A DNA stretch of 51,084 nt from Trichormus sp. M33_DOE_039. GTDB taxonomy: Bacteria; Cyanobacteriota; Cyanobacteriia; Cyanobacteriales; Nostocaceae. Below, piece after piece: positions 43,493-51,084 of this stretch. The stretch lies in assembly GCA_015296085.1 (NCBI GenBank), contig DVDT01000108.1:1-51084 (forward strand), in the 5' to 3' direction. A model generated the notes under the pieces. The model ran no database searches, was not told the DNA's origin, and was given only the letters and a program-made list of their open reading frames with translations. The translations under genes were made by a program, and so were the position numbers. Position 1 is the stretch's first letter; each line of letters begins with the position of its first letter.

Positions 43493-45490
43493 ATGGCTAA
43501 TCCCCGTCAATCATCCTTTAGACGTATTTTAGTAACAAGAATTTTGTTGCTGTTTGTGCCTGTTTTATTTATTGGACAAATAGCAGCGTTGAATAAGGCA
43601 CGTTCTAGTTTGTTGAGAACTGCGCGTCAAAATTTGACAGATAGTGCTGTACTCAAAGGGGAGAAAATTGTCAATGCGATCGCTAATTTGAAAACGAGTT
43701 TATTAATTGCTAGTCGTACGACAGTTGTGCATTCGGGATCGCCAAAGGAAATTCAAGCATTTCTCACCCAATTGACGCAACAATTACCTAAATACGTCGA
43801 GTGCTTGCAATTAACTAATGTGCAGAGTGGTGATGTTGTTGCTAGTAGCTGCGGTAATCAAGCGATCGCCAAAATTACGTTACCTTTTCCCAGTGATGGG
43901 GTAGAAATCAGAACCGTTCCACCACCAAAGCCAGGAACTACTAGCACCAGAAATCCGCGTCAACAATTAGAGTTAGTCCTCTCTACACCTGTTGACAATG
44001 GTTCTGGTGAATTACGGTATGCGTTGAGTTTGCAATCAGCATTATATGAACAAACGAAACCTCAAGCCGGTTCACTCTCAGGTTCAACCCTAGTGATTGC
44101 TGAAGATGGGACGATATTAGCGCACCCCTTAGCCGACTTAGTAGGAAGCAATATTAGAGAACATCCAGATGCGCCCCAACTCAAAAGCATTGTCAAAAAT
44201 GCGATCGCTGGCAAAAACGAGTCCATCAACTTCTATTTTCGTGATGGTAAAGAGTTAGTTGCCGGTTATACGGCTATTAATGACCCTATCACTACACAAA
44301 AACCACGAAAATGGGTAGTTCTAGCAGTTACAACCGTAGATAATGCCCTATTAGGTTTAGAAGAAATCAAACTGATTTTGATTGTTTTAACCGTGGGCTT
44401 AATTGGTGCTAGCTTATTGGCATCGTTGTATTTAGCTCCCTACTTAGCTAGTCCCGTCGAAGCATTACGAGACTACGCCTTAAATATTCACAGTCATCAC
44501 GCAGCAAATCCAGTCCCGCATAACTTCCAAATTCGTGAGTTTAATCAGCTATCACAAGCCCTAGACCAAATGGTTTATCGGCTCAAAGCTTGGTCGGAAG
44601 AGATAGAAACTGCTTGGAAAGAAGCCAAAACTGCCAATCAAATTAAAAGTCAATTCTTAGCCACAACTTCTCACGAATTACGCAATCCTCTGAATATCAT
44701 CATCAACTCCATACGCTTTGTTAAAGATGATATGTGTGACAGTCGGGAAGAAGAACTCGAATTTCTAGAACGTGCTGATGAAACAGCTATTCACCTCCTA
44801 GGAATTATCAACGATTTACTAGATATTTCCCGAATTGAAGCAGGTAAACTTTCTGTAGTTACAGAACCACTAGATTTTAGACAAATCTTGCTGGAAGTGA
44901 TCAATTTACAATCAGTCAACGTTCAACACAAAGGTTTGCAGCTAAAAACCAATTTAGGGACTGAACCCATTCCAGTCAAAGCAGATGCGGCAAAACTCAA
45001 ACAAGTATTAATCAATATTATCGGCAACGCTACTAAGTTTACTGACGCAGGTGGGATCACCATTTCGACATCTTTGCATTACAGTTGTGGTCAATCTCAA
45101 GTTACTGTCGCTATCACAGATACAGGTTTGGGAATTGAACCATCTCAACAACAAAAACTATTTCGTCCCTATGTGATGGTGGACGGTAACAACACGCGCA
45201 AATGTGAAGGTACAGGCTTGGGTCTAGCAATTTCCCGTAACTTAATTGAACTTATGGGAGGTACGATCACACTAGCAAGTGCGGGTCTGAATCAAGGCAC
45301 TACAGTGAAAATTACTTTACCTATAATTGAGAGAGCAAAACTGACACCAATAGCAGAGGAAAATTCAGAAACTCTAGAAGTTACTTGTGAAACTTCTTAT
45401 GCTCCACACACAGAACCAACTCTGCTTCATGGAAATGGGGTGTATAAACCTAATCAATCTCAATTAACTCCTCAACCTGTTCAAAAGTAA
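43493..45490 (+). CDS. Membrane sensor histidine kinase
   Basis: A two-component sensor of 665 aa from ATG 43493 (MANPRQSSFRR). TM1 (about 12-33) and TM2 (about 291-317) enclose a periplasmic dCache-like domain (about 35-285; GSTLVIAEDGTILAHP at 197-212). A HAMP-like region (320-370) leads to the HisKA dimerisation domain with phospho-acceptor His394 (TTSHELRNPL). The ATPase motifs are N box NIIGNATKF (508-516), G1 ITDTGLGI (541-548) and G2 GTGLGLAIS (573-581). The C-terminal 50-60 residues are a variable tail with no receiver domain. The response regulator is not adjacent. The stimulus is probably a small molecule bound by the Cache domain. Confidence 0.92.
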   Translation: MANPRQSSFRRILVTRILLLFVPVLFIGQIAALNKARSSLLRTARQNLTDSAVLKGEKIVNAIANLKTSLLIASRTTVVHSGSPKEIQAFLTQLTQQLPKYVECLQLTNVQSGDVVASSCGNQAIAKITLPFPSDGVEIRTVPPPKPGTTSTRNPRQQLELVLSTPVDNGSGELRYALSLQSALYEQTKPQAGSLSGSTLVIAEDGTILAHPLADLVGSNIREHPDAPQLKSIVKNAIAGKNESINFYFRDGKELVAGYTAINDPITTQKPRKWVVLAVTTVDNALLGLEEIKLILIVLTVGLIGASLLASLYLAPYLASPVEALRDYALNIHSHHAANPVPHNFQIREFNQLSQALDQMVYRLKAWSEEIETAWKEAKTANQIKSQFLATTSHELRNPLNIIINSIRFVKDDMCDSREEELEFLERADETAIHLLGIINDLLDISRIEAGKLSVVTEPLDFRQILLEVINLQSVNVQHKGLQLKTNLGTEPIPVKADAAKLKQVLINIIGNATKFTDAGGITISTSLHYSCGQSQVTVAITDTGLGIEPSQQQKLFRPYVMVDGNNTRKCEGTGLGLAISRNLIELMGGTITLASAGLNQGTTVKITLPIIERAKLTPIAEENSETLEVTCETSYAPHTEPTLLHGNGVYKPNQSQLTPQPVQK

Positions 45491-45563
45491 AACTGAAGGG
45501 AATTGAGGGGTGAAATTTGAACGAAAAGTGGTGCGGAGGTATGCAGGGATATGGTCAAAGATT

Positions 45564-46595
45564 TTAGAGGGAAATTGATTGACCTCCTTGATTGAGAGAA
45601 GTTGTGAGTGCAAAGAGAATTTTGACTAGCTCTGTACCTACCCAACCTGATGAAATTTCGGGTGGGGTATTTTTCAGGATAGAGGTGACAAAAGTGCTGC
45701 ACACTCTCTTTAAGGGTTCTCCTTTCTCTAATTCCACTACCTCTTGGTTTTGATTTACTGGTAAAAATAGATTTTCTTGACGTTCAAATTCACCATGTAG
45801 CAGAGTTAAGGGTGATGATGGTGACATTTCATCAAATACTAAAGTACCAAGACTACCTACGACGGCTAACCGACGTTGCTTATCAGGGTTTAACCAGCAC
45901 AAATGAATATAGGCTTGAAAACCATCTGGGTATGTGAGTGTTGCCCAGACTAAATCAGCTAAACCTGATGGGAAGTGGTTGATTTCTTTATTTCCTTCAC
46001 CTTGTAGCCACACCTTACCCGTAGCCTGTACGCTGGTGGGGATTTGACCTAACCAGTTGTTGAAAATAGCAATATCATGAATGGCTAAATCCCACAGTGC
46101 ATCAACATCTTGGCGGACAGGGCCTAAATGGGTACGTGCTGCATAGCCATAACGTAAATCACCTAATTTACCTGCTCGTACTACAGCTTTCGCTCCCTCA
46201 ACAGCTGGGTGGAATAAATAGGTGTGGTCAACCATGAGTATTAATTGTTTCTGCTCTGCCAATTGGCAAAGTTCCCGACATTCTACAGGGTCGAGAGTTA
46301 AGGGTTTTTCTACTAAAACGTGACAACCCCAATTGAGAGCGTCTTGAACTAGAGCATAATGGGTAGTTGCAGGAGTGGCGATCGCTACTGCTGTTAATCC
46401 TGGTAATTGCTGTAAATCTTGCCAATGTGTAGTAAATAAGACATTTTCATCTAAATTAAACTGCTGCTTCACTACCGCCAATCTATCTGCGTGCGGATCT
46501 ACTACCGCCACGACATTTACTTGAGGTAGTGCTAAAAAATTCCGCAGTAGATGCACTCCCCAACGTCCAACCCCAATAACAGCAATGTCAATCAT
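45564..46595 (-). CDS. Gfo/Idh/MocA-family oxidoreductase
   Basis: A 343-residue NAD(P)-dependent dehydrogenase. The Rossmann motif VIGVGRWGVHLLRNF is at about 6-20, and the conserved EKP with catalytic Lys is in 'HVLVEKPLTL' (about 94-103). The C-terminal domain has the typical 'DALWDLAIHDIAIFNNWLG' with its active-site His (about 163-181). Most members act on sugars, inositols or bile pigments (as in biliverdin reductase). The substrate cannot be inferred here. It ends 73 bp from the convergent sensor kinase and is bounded upstream by ATTAGTCATT repeats. Confidence 0.88.
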   Translation of the reverse strand: MIDIAVIGVGRWGVHLLRNFLALPQVNVVAVVDPHADRLAVVKQQFNLDENVLFTTHWQDLQQLPGLTAVAIATPATTHYALVQDALNWGCHVLVEKPLTLDPVECRELCQLAEQKQLILMVDHTYLFHPAVEGAKAVVRAGKLGDLRYGYAARTHLGPVRQDVDALWDLAIHDIAIFNNWLGQIPTSVQATGKVWLQGEGNKEINHFPSGLADLVWATLTYPDGFQAYIHLCWLNPDKQRRLAVVGSLGTLVFDEMSPSSPLTLLHGEFERQENLFLPVNQNQEVVELEKGEPLKRVCSTFVTSILKNTPPEISSGWVGTELVKILFALTTSLNQGGQSISL

Positions 46596-46612
46596 TAGTC
46601 ATTAGTCATTAT
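46596..46612. repeat. ATTAGTCATTAGTCATTA repeat
   Basis: Two and a half copies of a TTAGTCA unit upstream of the oxidoreductase gene, in the same family as 35620-35690 and 47520-47575. Confidence 0.6.
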
Positions 46613-46732
46613 TTGGTACAGACGCGATTCATCACGTCTGTACAATGTTCATGGGTAAACTATCAAACGTCAACCCCTGAAACGGAATTCAAAATTGAAA
46701 ATTTAGCTAATCACAGAAACACTGTTTTTTCG

Positions 46733-46790
46733 CCTACACCCCTATACCCTTACACCCCTACACCCCTATACCCTTACACCCCTACACCCT
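46733..46790. repeat. STRR tract (CCCCTACA/CCCTTACA)
   Basis: About eight degenerate heptamers (CCCCTAC/CCCTTACA) directly after the rnc stop codon. They are the reverse complement of the GGGTGTA-type tracts elsewhere. Confidence 0.85.
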
Positions 46791-46793
46791 AAT

Positions 46794-47516
46794 TCAAACA
46801 GTATCTTCCTGGGGGCTAACTGCTAAAAATGCTACTTTAGCAGCTGCTTGTTCGGCGGCTTTGATGGAGCGTCCTTTGCCTTCACCTAGTTTCTTATCAT
46901 ACAACCAGACTTCTGCCATAAAGCGTTCTTGAGTGCGGTTAGCTTGATTAACTTCCACAACTCGATATTCTGGTAAAACTTTGAATTGGGCTTGTGTCCA
47001 CTCTTGGAGAGCGGCTTTGTAGTTAAGTCTGGCGGGGTCAAGGCGAATTTCTGCTGCTAGTTGGCGAAAATGGGGGTCTAGCCAGGGTCGAATCAATTCT
47101 AAATTATTGGTGCTGAGGTAAAGCGCACCTAAAACAGCTTCAAAAGCATCTGCTAGTCGTGATTCTTGACCAACTTTATCACTGGTGGCACTACCAGCAA
47201 CCAGTAAATGTAACTCTAGACCATATTCTCTCGCTAATTGGGCGAGGATGCGATCGCTCACCAACACAGAACGAATCGCCGCAAAATCTCCCACTTGGCC
47301 ATCAGGATAAGTTTCCCACAAAACCACCGCCGCTGCTAATCGCACCACTGCATCACCAACAAACTCTAGTTGTTCATAATTAGCTGAATCGGAAACTGTA
47401 GGATGAGTTAAAGCTAAGTCTAACAATTGCCACTTAATTGGCGCAGTAGTTGGCAAACCCAACTTTCTGATTAAACTTTCAAGTTGTCGCTGACGGCGTG
47501 GATAAACAAGGCTCAT
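46794..47516 (-). CDS. rnc: Ribonuclease III
   Basis: Double-strand-specific endoribonuclease (240 aa). The catalytic domain carries the signature YEQLEFVGDAVV (47-58, with E51 and D55) and the downstream acids in ESRLADAFEAVLG (D123, E126). A dsRNA-binding domain covers about 164-235 (NYKAALQEWTQAQF ... GKGRSIKAAEQAAAKVAF). It is involved in rRNA and mRNA processing. The start ATG 47516 is clear. It is directly downstream of rnpB (RNase P RNA) on the same strand. The 261-bp spacer holds STRR-like repeats and a long hairpin, so the two RNA-processing genes may be co-regulated. Confidence 0.95.
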   Translation of the reverse strand: MSLVYPRRQRQLESLIRKLGLPTTAPIKWQLLDLALTHPTVSDSANYEQLEFVGDAVVRLAAAVVLWETYPDGQVGDFAAIRSVLVSDRILAQLAREYGLELHLLVAGSATSDKVGQESRLADAFEAVLGALYLSTNNLELIRPWLDPHFRQLAAEIRLDPARLNYKAALQEWTQAQFKVLPEYRVVEVNQANRTQERFMAEVWLYDKKLGEGKGRSIKAAEQAAAKVAFLAVSPQEDTV

Positions 47517-47519
47517 TAG

Positions 47520-47577
47520 TTATTAGTCGATAGTCAATAGTCAACAGTCGATAGTCAATAGTCAATGGTCATGGATT
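47520..47577. repeat. TAGTCGATAGTCAATAGTCA-type tandem repeats
   Basis: Degenerate 7-8-bp repeats (ATAGTCA/ACAGTCG) in the leader of rnc. A related tract, with the opposite sense, is at 47735-47776. Confidence 0.75.
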
Positions 47578-47595
47578 GATATTTCACAGTTATGA

Positions 47596-47688
47596 GTTGT
47601 GAATCATGGTGTTGTATGGCAAATGGGATGATGTTGATGGGAATTATTCCCAACTTATGCCATAAACATCATCCCTTGATTTCACAAC
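47596..47688 (-). promoter_or_regulatory. Long hairpin between rnpB and rnc
   Basis: On the minus strand the outer arms are GTTGTGAAATCA (47677-47688) and TGATTCACAAC (47596-47606), with one bulge. The next arms are GGGATGATGTT (47665-47675) and AACATCATCCC (47625-47635), perfect over 11 bp. GGGAAT/ATTCCC lies inside. The structure is 80-172 nt upstream of the rnc start. Its length and position would make it a substrate for RNase III itself, as in the known E. coli rnc leader; this is inference. Confidence 0.55.
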
Positions 47689-47777
47689 ACATCTAGTCAT
47701 GAATCAACAGTTGATAGTCGTTTCTGTTTCTATAGACTATGGACTATTGACTAATGACGATTGACCATTGACTAAAA

Positions 47778-48228
47778 GAGGAGAGAGTCGGTAGTAAGCC
47801 GGGTTCTGTTCTCTATGTAGATTGCTCTACATGAGGGCGGTTATCTATCTGGGACGTTTGTTACCAAACGCCTCTAGCGGCTCTTTTACAGCGGAACTGG
47901 TAAAAGACCAACCATAGTTCCTACGGCCTTGCTCCCAACCGGGGTTTACCGAGCCAACGCCTCTCGACGTTGCTGGTGCGCTCTTACCACACCTTTGCAC
48001 CCTTACCAGAGATTGGGGATTGGGGATTGGGGATTAGGGTTTGGGCAATTTCTTATCCAGTACCCAGTCCCAGTCCCTAGTCTTTCACCCTGGCGGTATT
48101 TTTCTGTGGCACTATCCTCACGATCGCTCGCACTGGACGTTATCCAGCAAGTCTGGTCTTTGGGGAGTCCGGACTTTCCTCAAACCAGTGTTCACTGATC
48201 TGCAACCGCCTACGCCTACTCTCTCCCT
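47778..48228 (-). ncRNA. rnpB: RNase P RNA
   Basis: The catalytic RNA of RNase P for tRNA 5' processing. On the minus strand it begins AGGGAGAGAGTAGGCG, followed by GAGGAAAGTCCGGACTCC, a universally conserved bacterial rnpB segment. It ends with AACCCGGCTTACTACCGACT and P1 pairing (AGAGAGT/ACTCTCT at 5' and 3'). Between these lies a conserved AAACCCCGGTTGGGAGCAAGGC. Within the RNA, 48010-48085 contains heptamer repeats (GATTGGG type, and CAGTCCC), as reported for heterocystous cyanobacteria. The ends are approximate (a few bases). Confidence 0.95.
48010..48085. repeat. STRR tract inside rnpB
   Basis: GATTGGGGATTGGGGATTGG and, further on, CCCAGTCCCAGTCCCTAG are tandem heptanucleotides that pair as arms of an extended helix in the RNA. 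This lineage-specific expansion helps explain the size of the gene (about 450 nt). Confidence 0.8.
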
Positions 48229-48270
48229 AGTTACAGTTTAATCTCGGATGATAGCATCTGTGCTGTTTAG

Positions 48271-48972
48271 TTATTTCTTTTTATTCCAGGGTAAGGCGTA
48301 AGTCCACGGTAATTTTCTGACGGTGAAGGGACAATCAATAATGCAGATGGGGGGATATTCTGCACCAGGAGCTAAACCCGCTCTGATTTCGGATAGGCGG
48401 AGAACAAGTTGTAGCGAAAATCCTAACTCTTTACCTCTATTCATGAAGTCGCTATACATTTTTTTCTGTGGTGGCCCACCTTTTTGTAAACCACTGATAT
48501 TCAGTAGTGGTTTTTTCACTGTATAAATACCAGTATCTTTATCGCGCTCAAATAAATCTTCGGCAGTGATTGTCTCTGTCAATGTCTTTTTGGGAACAAT
48601 TAAACTCGGACTTTGGGATATAGCTAAATCACGGGTTAAGTCTGGTGATTTTCTGATGACTCGGCATGATTTATTATTGATGATTAAAGAGCTATTGTCC
48701 CAGTCTACATAGATTGCTAAATCATCAGATTTATTCTCAACTGTCATTGACAGTTCTTTGAGTTCGTCTATTGGCTCTGAGGGTTTCAATTTAAAATTAA
48801 CGCTAATTTTGTCTGCTAGACCTTGCTCTTTAAGTTTCTCATCTACATCTCCCTTTTTAAACTCATATTTAATGCGATCATCGATGGATTCAACCATTAA
48901 ATTAAAGACGTAAGCAACACCGATAATATAAATAGTTAATACCACTAAATTTTGGTCGTTAGTTGTAGCCAT
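48271..48972 (-). CDS. Conserved membrane-anchored unknown protein
   Basis: A 233-residue protein. An N-terminal transmembrane helix (about 9-26: VVLTIYIIGVAYVFNLM) is followed by a soluble domain of about 200 residues with a beta-rich, Ig-like appearance ('LKELSMTVENKSDDLAIYVDWDNSSLII', 'ICIIDCPFTVRKLPW'). No catalytic motif or family is recognisable. It lies just upstream of rnpB on the same strand with about 40 bp between, and corA is next, 134 bp further up. Function unknown. Confidence 0.7.
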   Translation of the reverse strand: MATTNDQNLVVLTIYIIGVAYVFNLMVESIDDRIKYEFKKGDVDEKLKEQGLADKISVNFKLKPSEPIDELKELSMTVENKSDDLAIYVDWDNSSLIINNKSCRVIRKSPDLTRDLAISQSPSLIVPKKTLTETITAEDLFERDKDTGIYTVKKPLLNISGLQKGGPPQKKMYSDFMNRGKELGFSLQLVLRLSEIRAGLAPGAEYPPICIIDCPFTVRKLPWTYALPWNKKK

Positions 48973-49106
48973 AATTGATAATTCCTATTTTCTATAATAT
49001 TTTTTCTATGGAAAAAATTACCTCCTGAGTGGAAAGTGCTGTTAGTGGAGTGGGGGGTGAGCAGTGTGCTGAATAAAATCCTAGTCCCCAATCCTCAGTT
49101 CCTCCT

Positions 49107-50252
49107 TTACTCACGCTTAATGCTTGTAGAATTTTCTAGCCAACCCCGCCGCCAGAATAAAAATAATAAACCAAAACCAATTAATCCCATGACTGCTAGA
49201 CAAAGTGGATAACCCCAATACCAATTCAGTTCCGGCATATTATATGGTGATTTGTCGGTATTGAAATTCATACCATAGATACCTGCAATAAAAGTTAGGG
49301 GAATAAAGATGGACGAAACTACTGTGAGTAGTTTCATGACTTCATTCATTTTGTTACCGACAGCTGAGAGGTACACATCCATCAAGCCAGATGCTAGCTC
49401 TCGGTAAGTTTCTACCATATCCATCACTTGGACTGCGTGGTCGTAGCAATCTCTTAAATAAATTTGTACTTCTTCACTAATTAAGTCACTGCGATCGCGT
49501 ATTAAAGCATTAATTGCATCCCGTTGTGGCCAGATAGCACGGCGTAGTTGCAGTAATTCTCGCCGCAGTTGATAAATTTTCTGTAGGGTTTTGCGGGTAG
49601 GTTTGGCTATAACTTCTTCCTCTAAATCTTCTAGTTGTTCCCCGTAAAGCTCCAAAACGGGGAAAAAACCATCAACAATAGCATCTAGTAAAGCATAAGC
49701 TAAATAATCTGCTCCTTGCCGACGAATAGTCCCTTTACCTTTTTCAATTCTTAACCTTACCCCCTCAAAACAATCATGTTCTGGTTCTTCTTGGACGGTT
49801 AGTAGGTAGTGTTTCCCTAAAATTAAACTTACTTGTTCACTGTAAAAACCGTATGTTCTTTCTTTCGGAACTACCATCCGTGCAATAAATAGTAGCTGGT
49901 CGTCATAGTCTTCAACCTTAGGACGCTCAGATACATTGACCACGTCTTCTAAAACCAGAAGAGGTAATTCAAAAACTTGCCCCATTTGTTCTAAGATTTC
50001 TTGATTACCTAAACCCTGAACATCTACCCAAGAAACAGATTCTTGGTCGAGATAGGGAATACATTCTTCTGGGGTAGCTACTTGTTGGCGAATAAAATTA
50101 GTGTGGTTGTAGTCAATCAAAAAAATCGTTGGTGGTGGAGCATCTGCATCAATGATGATTGTTCCTGGTACAGTACCTGGGTAGTGATAAAATTCATCTC
50201 TACGTGGTTTGGCGGACTCTTGGTGACGCAGTTTTTTGAGCATTCTGACCAT
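49107..50252 (-). CDS. corA: CorA-type magnesium/cobalt channel
   Basis: A 381-residue CorA-family ion channel (pentamer in the inner membrane). The long N-terminal cytoplasmic funnel (about 1-310) has 'VSWVDVQGLGNQEILEQMGQVFELPLLVLEDVVNVSERPKVEDYDDQLLFIARMV'. The two C-terminal helices are LLTVVSSIFIPLTFIAGIYGMNF, with the selectivity motif GMN after it, and LCLAVMGLIGFGLLFLFW. The C-terminus is short and basic/Ser-rich. It imports magnesium and may also carry cobalt or nickel. The start ATG 50252 is in context. No regulatory element is seen in the 393 bp upstream apart from the repeat at 50646. Confidence 0.93.
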   Translation of the reverse strand: MVRMLKKLRHQESAKPRRDEFYHYPGTVPGTIIIDADAPPPTIFLIDYNHTNFIRQQVATPEECIPYLDQESVSWVDVQGLGNQEILEQMGQVFELPLLVLEDVVNVSERPKVEDYDDQLLFIARMVVPKERTYGFYSEQVSLILGKHYLLTVQEEPEHDCFEGVRLRIEKGKGTIRRQGADYLAYALLDAIVDGFFPVLELYGEQLEDLEEEVIAKPTRKTLQKIYQLRRELLQLRRAIWPQRDAINALIRDRSDLISEEVQIYLRDCYDHAVQVMDMVETYRELASGLMDVYLSAVGNKMNEVMKLLTVVSSIFIPLTFIAGIYGMNFNTDKSPYNMPELNWYWGYPLCLAVMGLIGFGLLFLFWRRGWLENSTSIKRE

Positions 50253-50645
50253 GTAGTATCATCCGTTTGCATTTAGAAGATTTTTAAACATCTTCATTTT
50301 CGACAGGAAAACGGAAATTAACAACCCAAAATTTCAGGTTAGTTGCAGCTTACTCTCTAGAAGTCTATCTTGAAAGCTCAGTAACGGTACGGAAACCACT
50401 TAGCAATTACCTGTCTGTTTCAGAAATTTAGCGTTTTAATTTCTTCGCCAGGAGACAAAAACCCAATAATATGGCATAGTCAGCACTAAAACACTTTTTC
50501 ATCCCATCCTCGTGTCTGGAGAAGAAAAACAATGCGTAAGTCATATATATTAAGAAAGAACCAGACAAGCACAACCCACTTAGAGGATGTTTAAAAAGTC
50601 GAAAAGTATACCAATAACTCCTCTCCCAACCTCTATCCGCGTGAG

Positions 50646-50905
50646 GGCTACAGTGTACACACAAGTCTAATAACCTAGCCCGACAACGTTTTGATCCCCC
50701 CTAACCCCCCTTAAAAAAGGGGGAACAAGAATCAAATTCCCCTTTTTTAATGGGATCTACTGCGTTGGGGAGACACTGCGTTGGGCGGCTTTGCCGACTT
50801 GTAGCAAGTGTCGTCGGGTTTCCCGGCTTAAAGCAAGTGGCGTGGATTTAGGGGGATCAAAACGATACGGGGTAAGGTGATCAGACTTGTGTGTACACCG
50901 TAGCC
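50646..50905. mobile_element. 260-bp MITE-like element with ~55-bp terminal inverted repeats
   Basis: The left end GGCTACAGTGTACACACAAG (50646 onwards) and the reverse complement of the right end (GGCTACGGTGTACACACAAG, from 50905 backwards) pair over 55 bp with 9 mismatches. Internal parts include CCCCCTTAAAAAAGGGGG and two CTGCGTTGGG units. Bases 50646-50826 match the reverse complement of 1-183, so a second copy lies at the other window end in opposite orientation. No transposase is encoded and no clear target duplication is visible (GTGAG/GAAAC flanks). This fits a non-autonomous dispersed element. Bases 50906-51084 contain only A/T-rich sequence and a GGGAAGGGGGGCTAGGGG stretch. Confidence 0.75.
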
Positions 50906-51084
50906 GAAACAGAGAGAGGCTTTGAAACACCCATTCCCTCGTAGGGAAGGGGGGCTAGGGGTAGGGCTAATTCATGTTCTACAGAGAAAAATCAGACTCC
51001 TAATTTCTGCGTAGCCTACTTAGCGAAACAAAATAATCAAGGAACAAAAGTATTGGATTCCTAAATTTTCTCTGGCTACAAAGA

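Noticed and set aside
50428-50664. 78-codon minus-strand frame near the right end
   Set aside because: Its first codons overlap the terminus of the MITE-like repeat, and the product (WYTFRLFKHPLSG...) shows no domain; it looks like a repeat-derived frame.

Overview
The window looks like chromosomal DNA of a filamentous, probably heterocyst-forming cyanobacterium (Nostoc/Anabaena type, Nostocales). The evidence is: many HIP1 octamers (GCGATCGC); short tandem heptanucleotide repeats (STRR) between genes and inside the RNase P RNA gene; cyanobacterial markers (psb34, psb32, crtP-crtB, clpR-clpP, a Rieske/PAO oxygenase, DUF4346 and cyanobacteria-style unknowns); and outer-membrane and PEP-CTERM proteins. 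Most of it is core or lineage-conserved sequence. I see no phage, conjugative, transposase or CRISPR genes.

Layout. 0-8 kb, minus strand: a PEP-CTERM glycerophosphodiesterase, the tldD/pmbA protease pair, a ThuA-like unknown, a DUF6174 protein and a membrane hydroxylase-like/SDR fusion. A divergent marR gene follows, with a 14-bp palindrome in the shared promoter region. 9-12.3 kb: a 56-codon psb34 gene, then a minus-strand operon of two tandem vWA proteins and a YaeR-type VOC protein. 12.7-15.7 kb, plus strand: three ClpP-family genes, the first two without the catalytic triad (ClpR type), and a DnaJ-TPR protein. 15.8-17.6 kb: a TIC55/PAO-like Rieske oxygenase and a MoaD-like sulfur carrier.

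17.6-29.7 kb, minus strand: five consecutive genes for exported proteins, read in the order 29.7 to 17.6 kb. Four are beta-sandwich surface or periplasmic proteins (DUF11-like, SdrD-B-like, Calx-beta-like, thrombospondin-3-like segments). The fourth in order is a 1258-residue protein with Ig-like domains and a long C-terminal outer-membrane beta-barrel-like region, translationally coupled (ATGA) to the gene before it. This is the best candidate for an undescribed system: a self-contained cell-surface assembly or adhesion locus.

30-51 kb: thrC with a CysO-like sulfur carrier, a small unknown, a barrel-like outer-membrane protein, an amino-acid ABC binding lipoprotein, tRNA-Ser(GCU), crtP-crtB, nagZ, psb32, a DUF4346 protein, a FemAB/GNAT-like protein, a RibD-C reductase, a hybrid-less sensor kinase, a Gfo/Idh/MocA oxidoreductase, rnc next to rnpB, a membrane-anchored unknown and corA.

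Both window ends carry copies, in opposite orientation, of one dispersed element. The right copy is a complete 260-bp MITE-like unit with about 55-bp terminal inverted repeats. Other structural signals are a long hairpin between rnpB and rnc, a perfect 13-bp-arm palindrome ahead of thrC, and several dispersed hairpins and STRR tracts.
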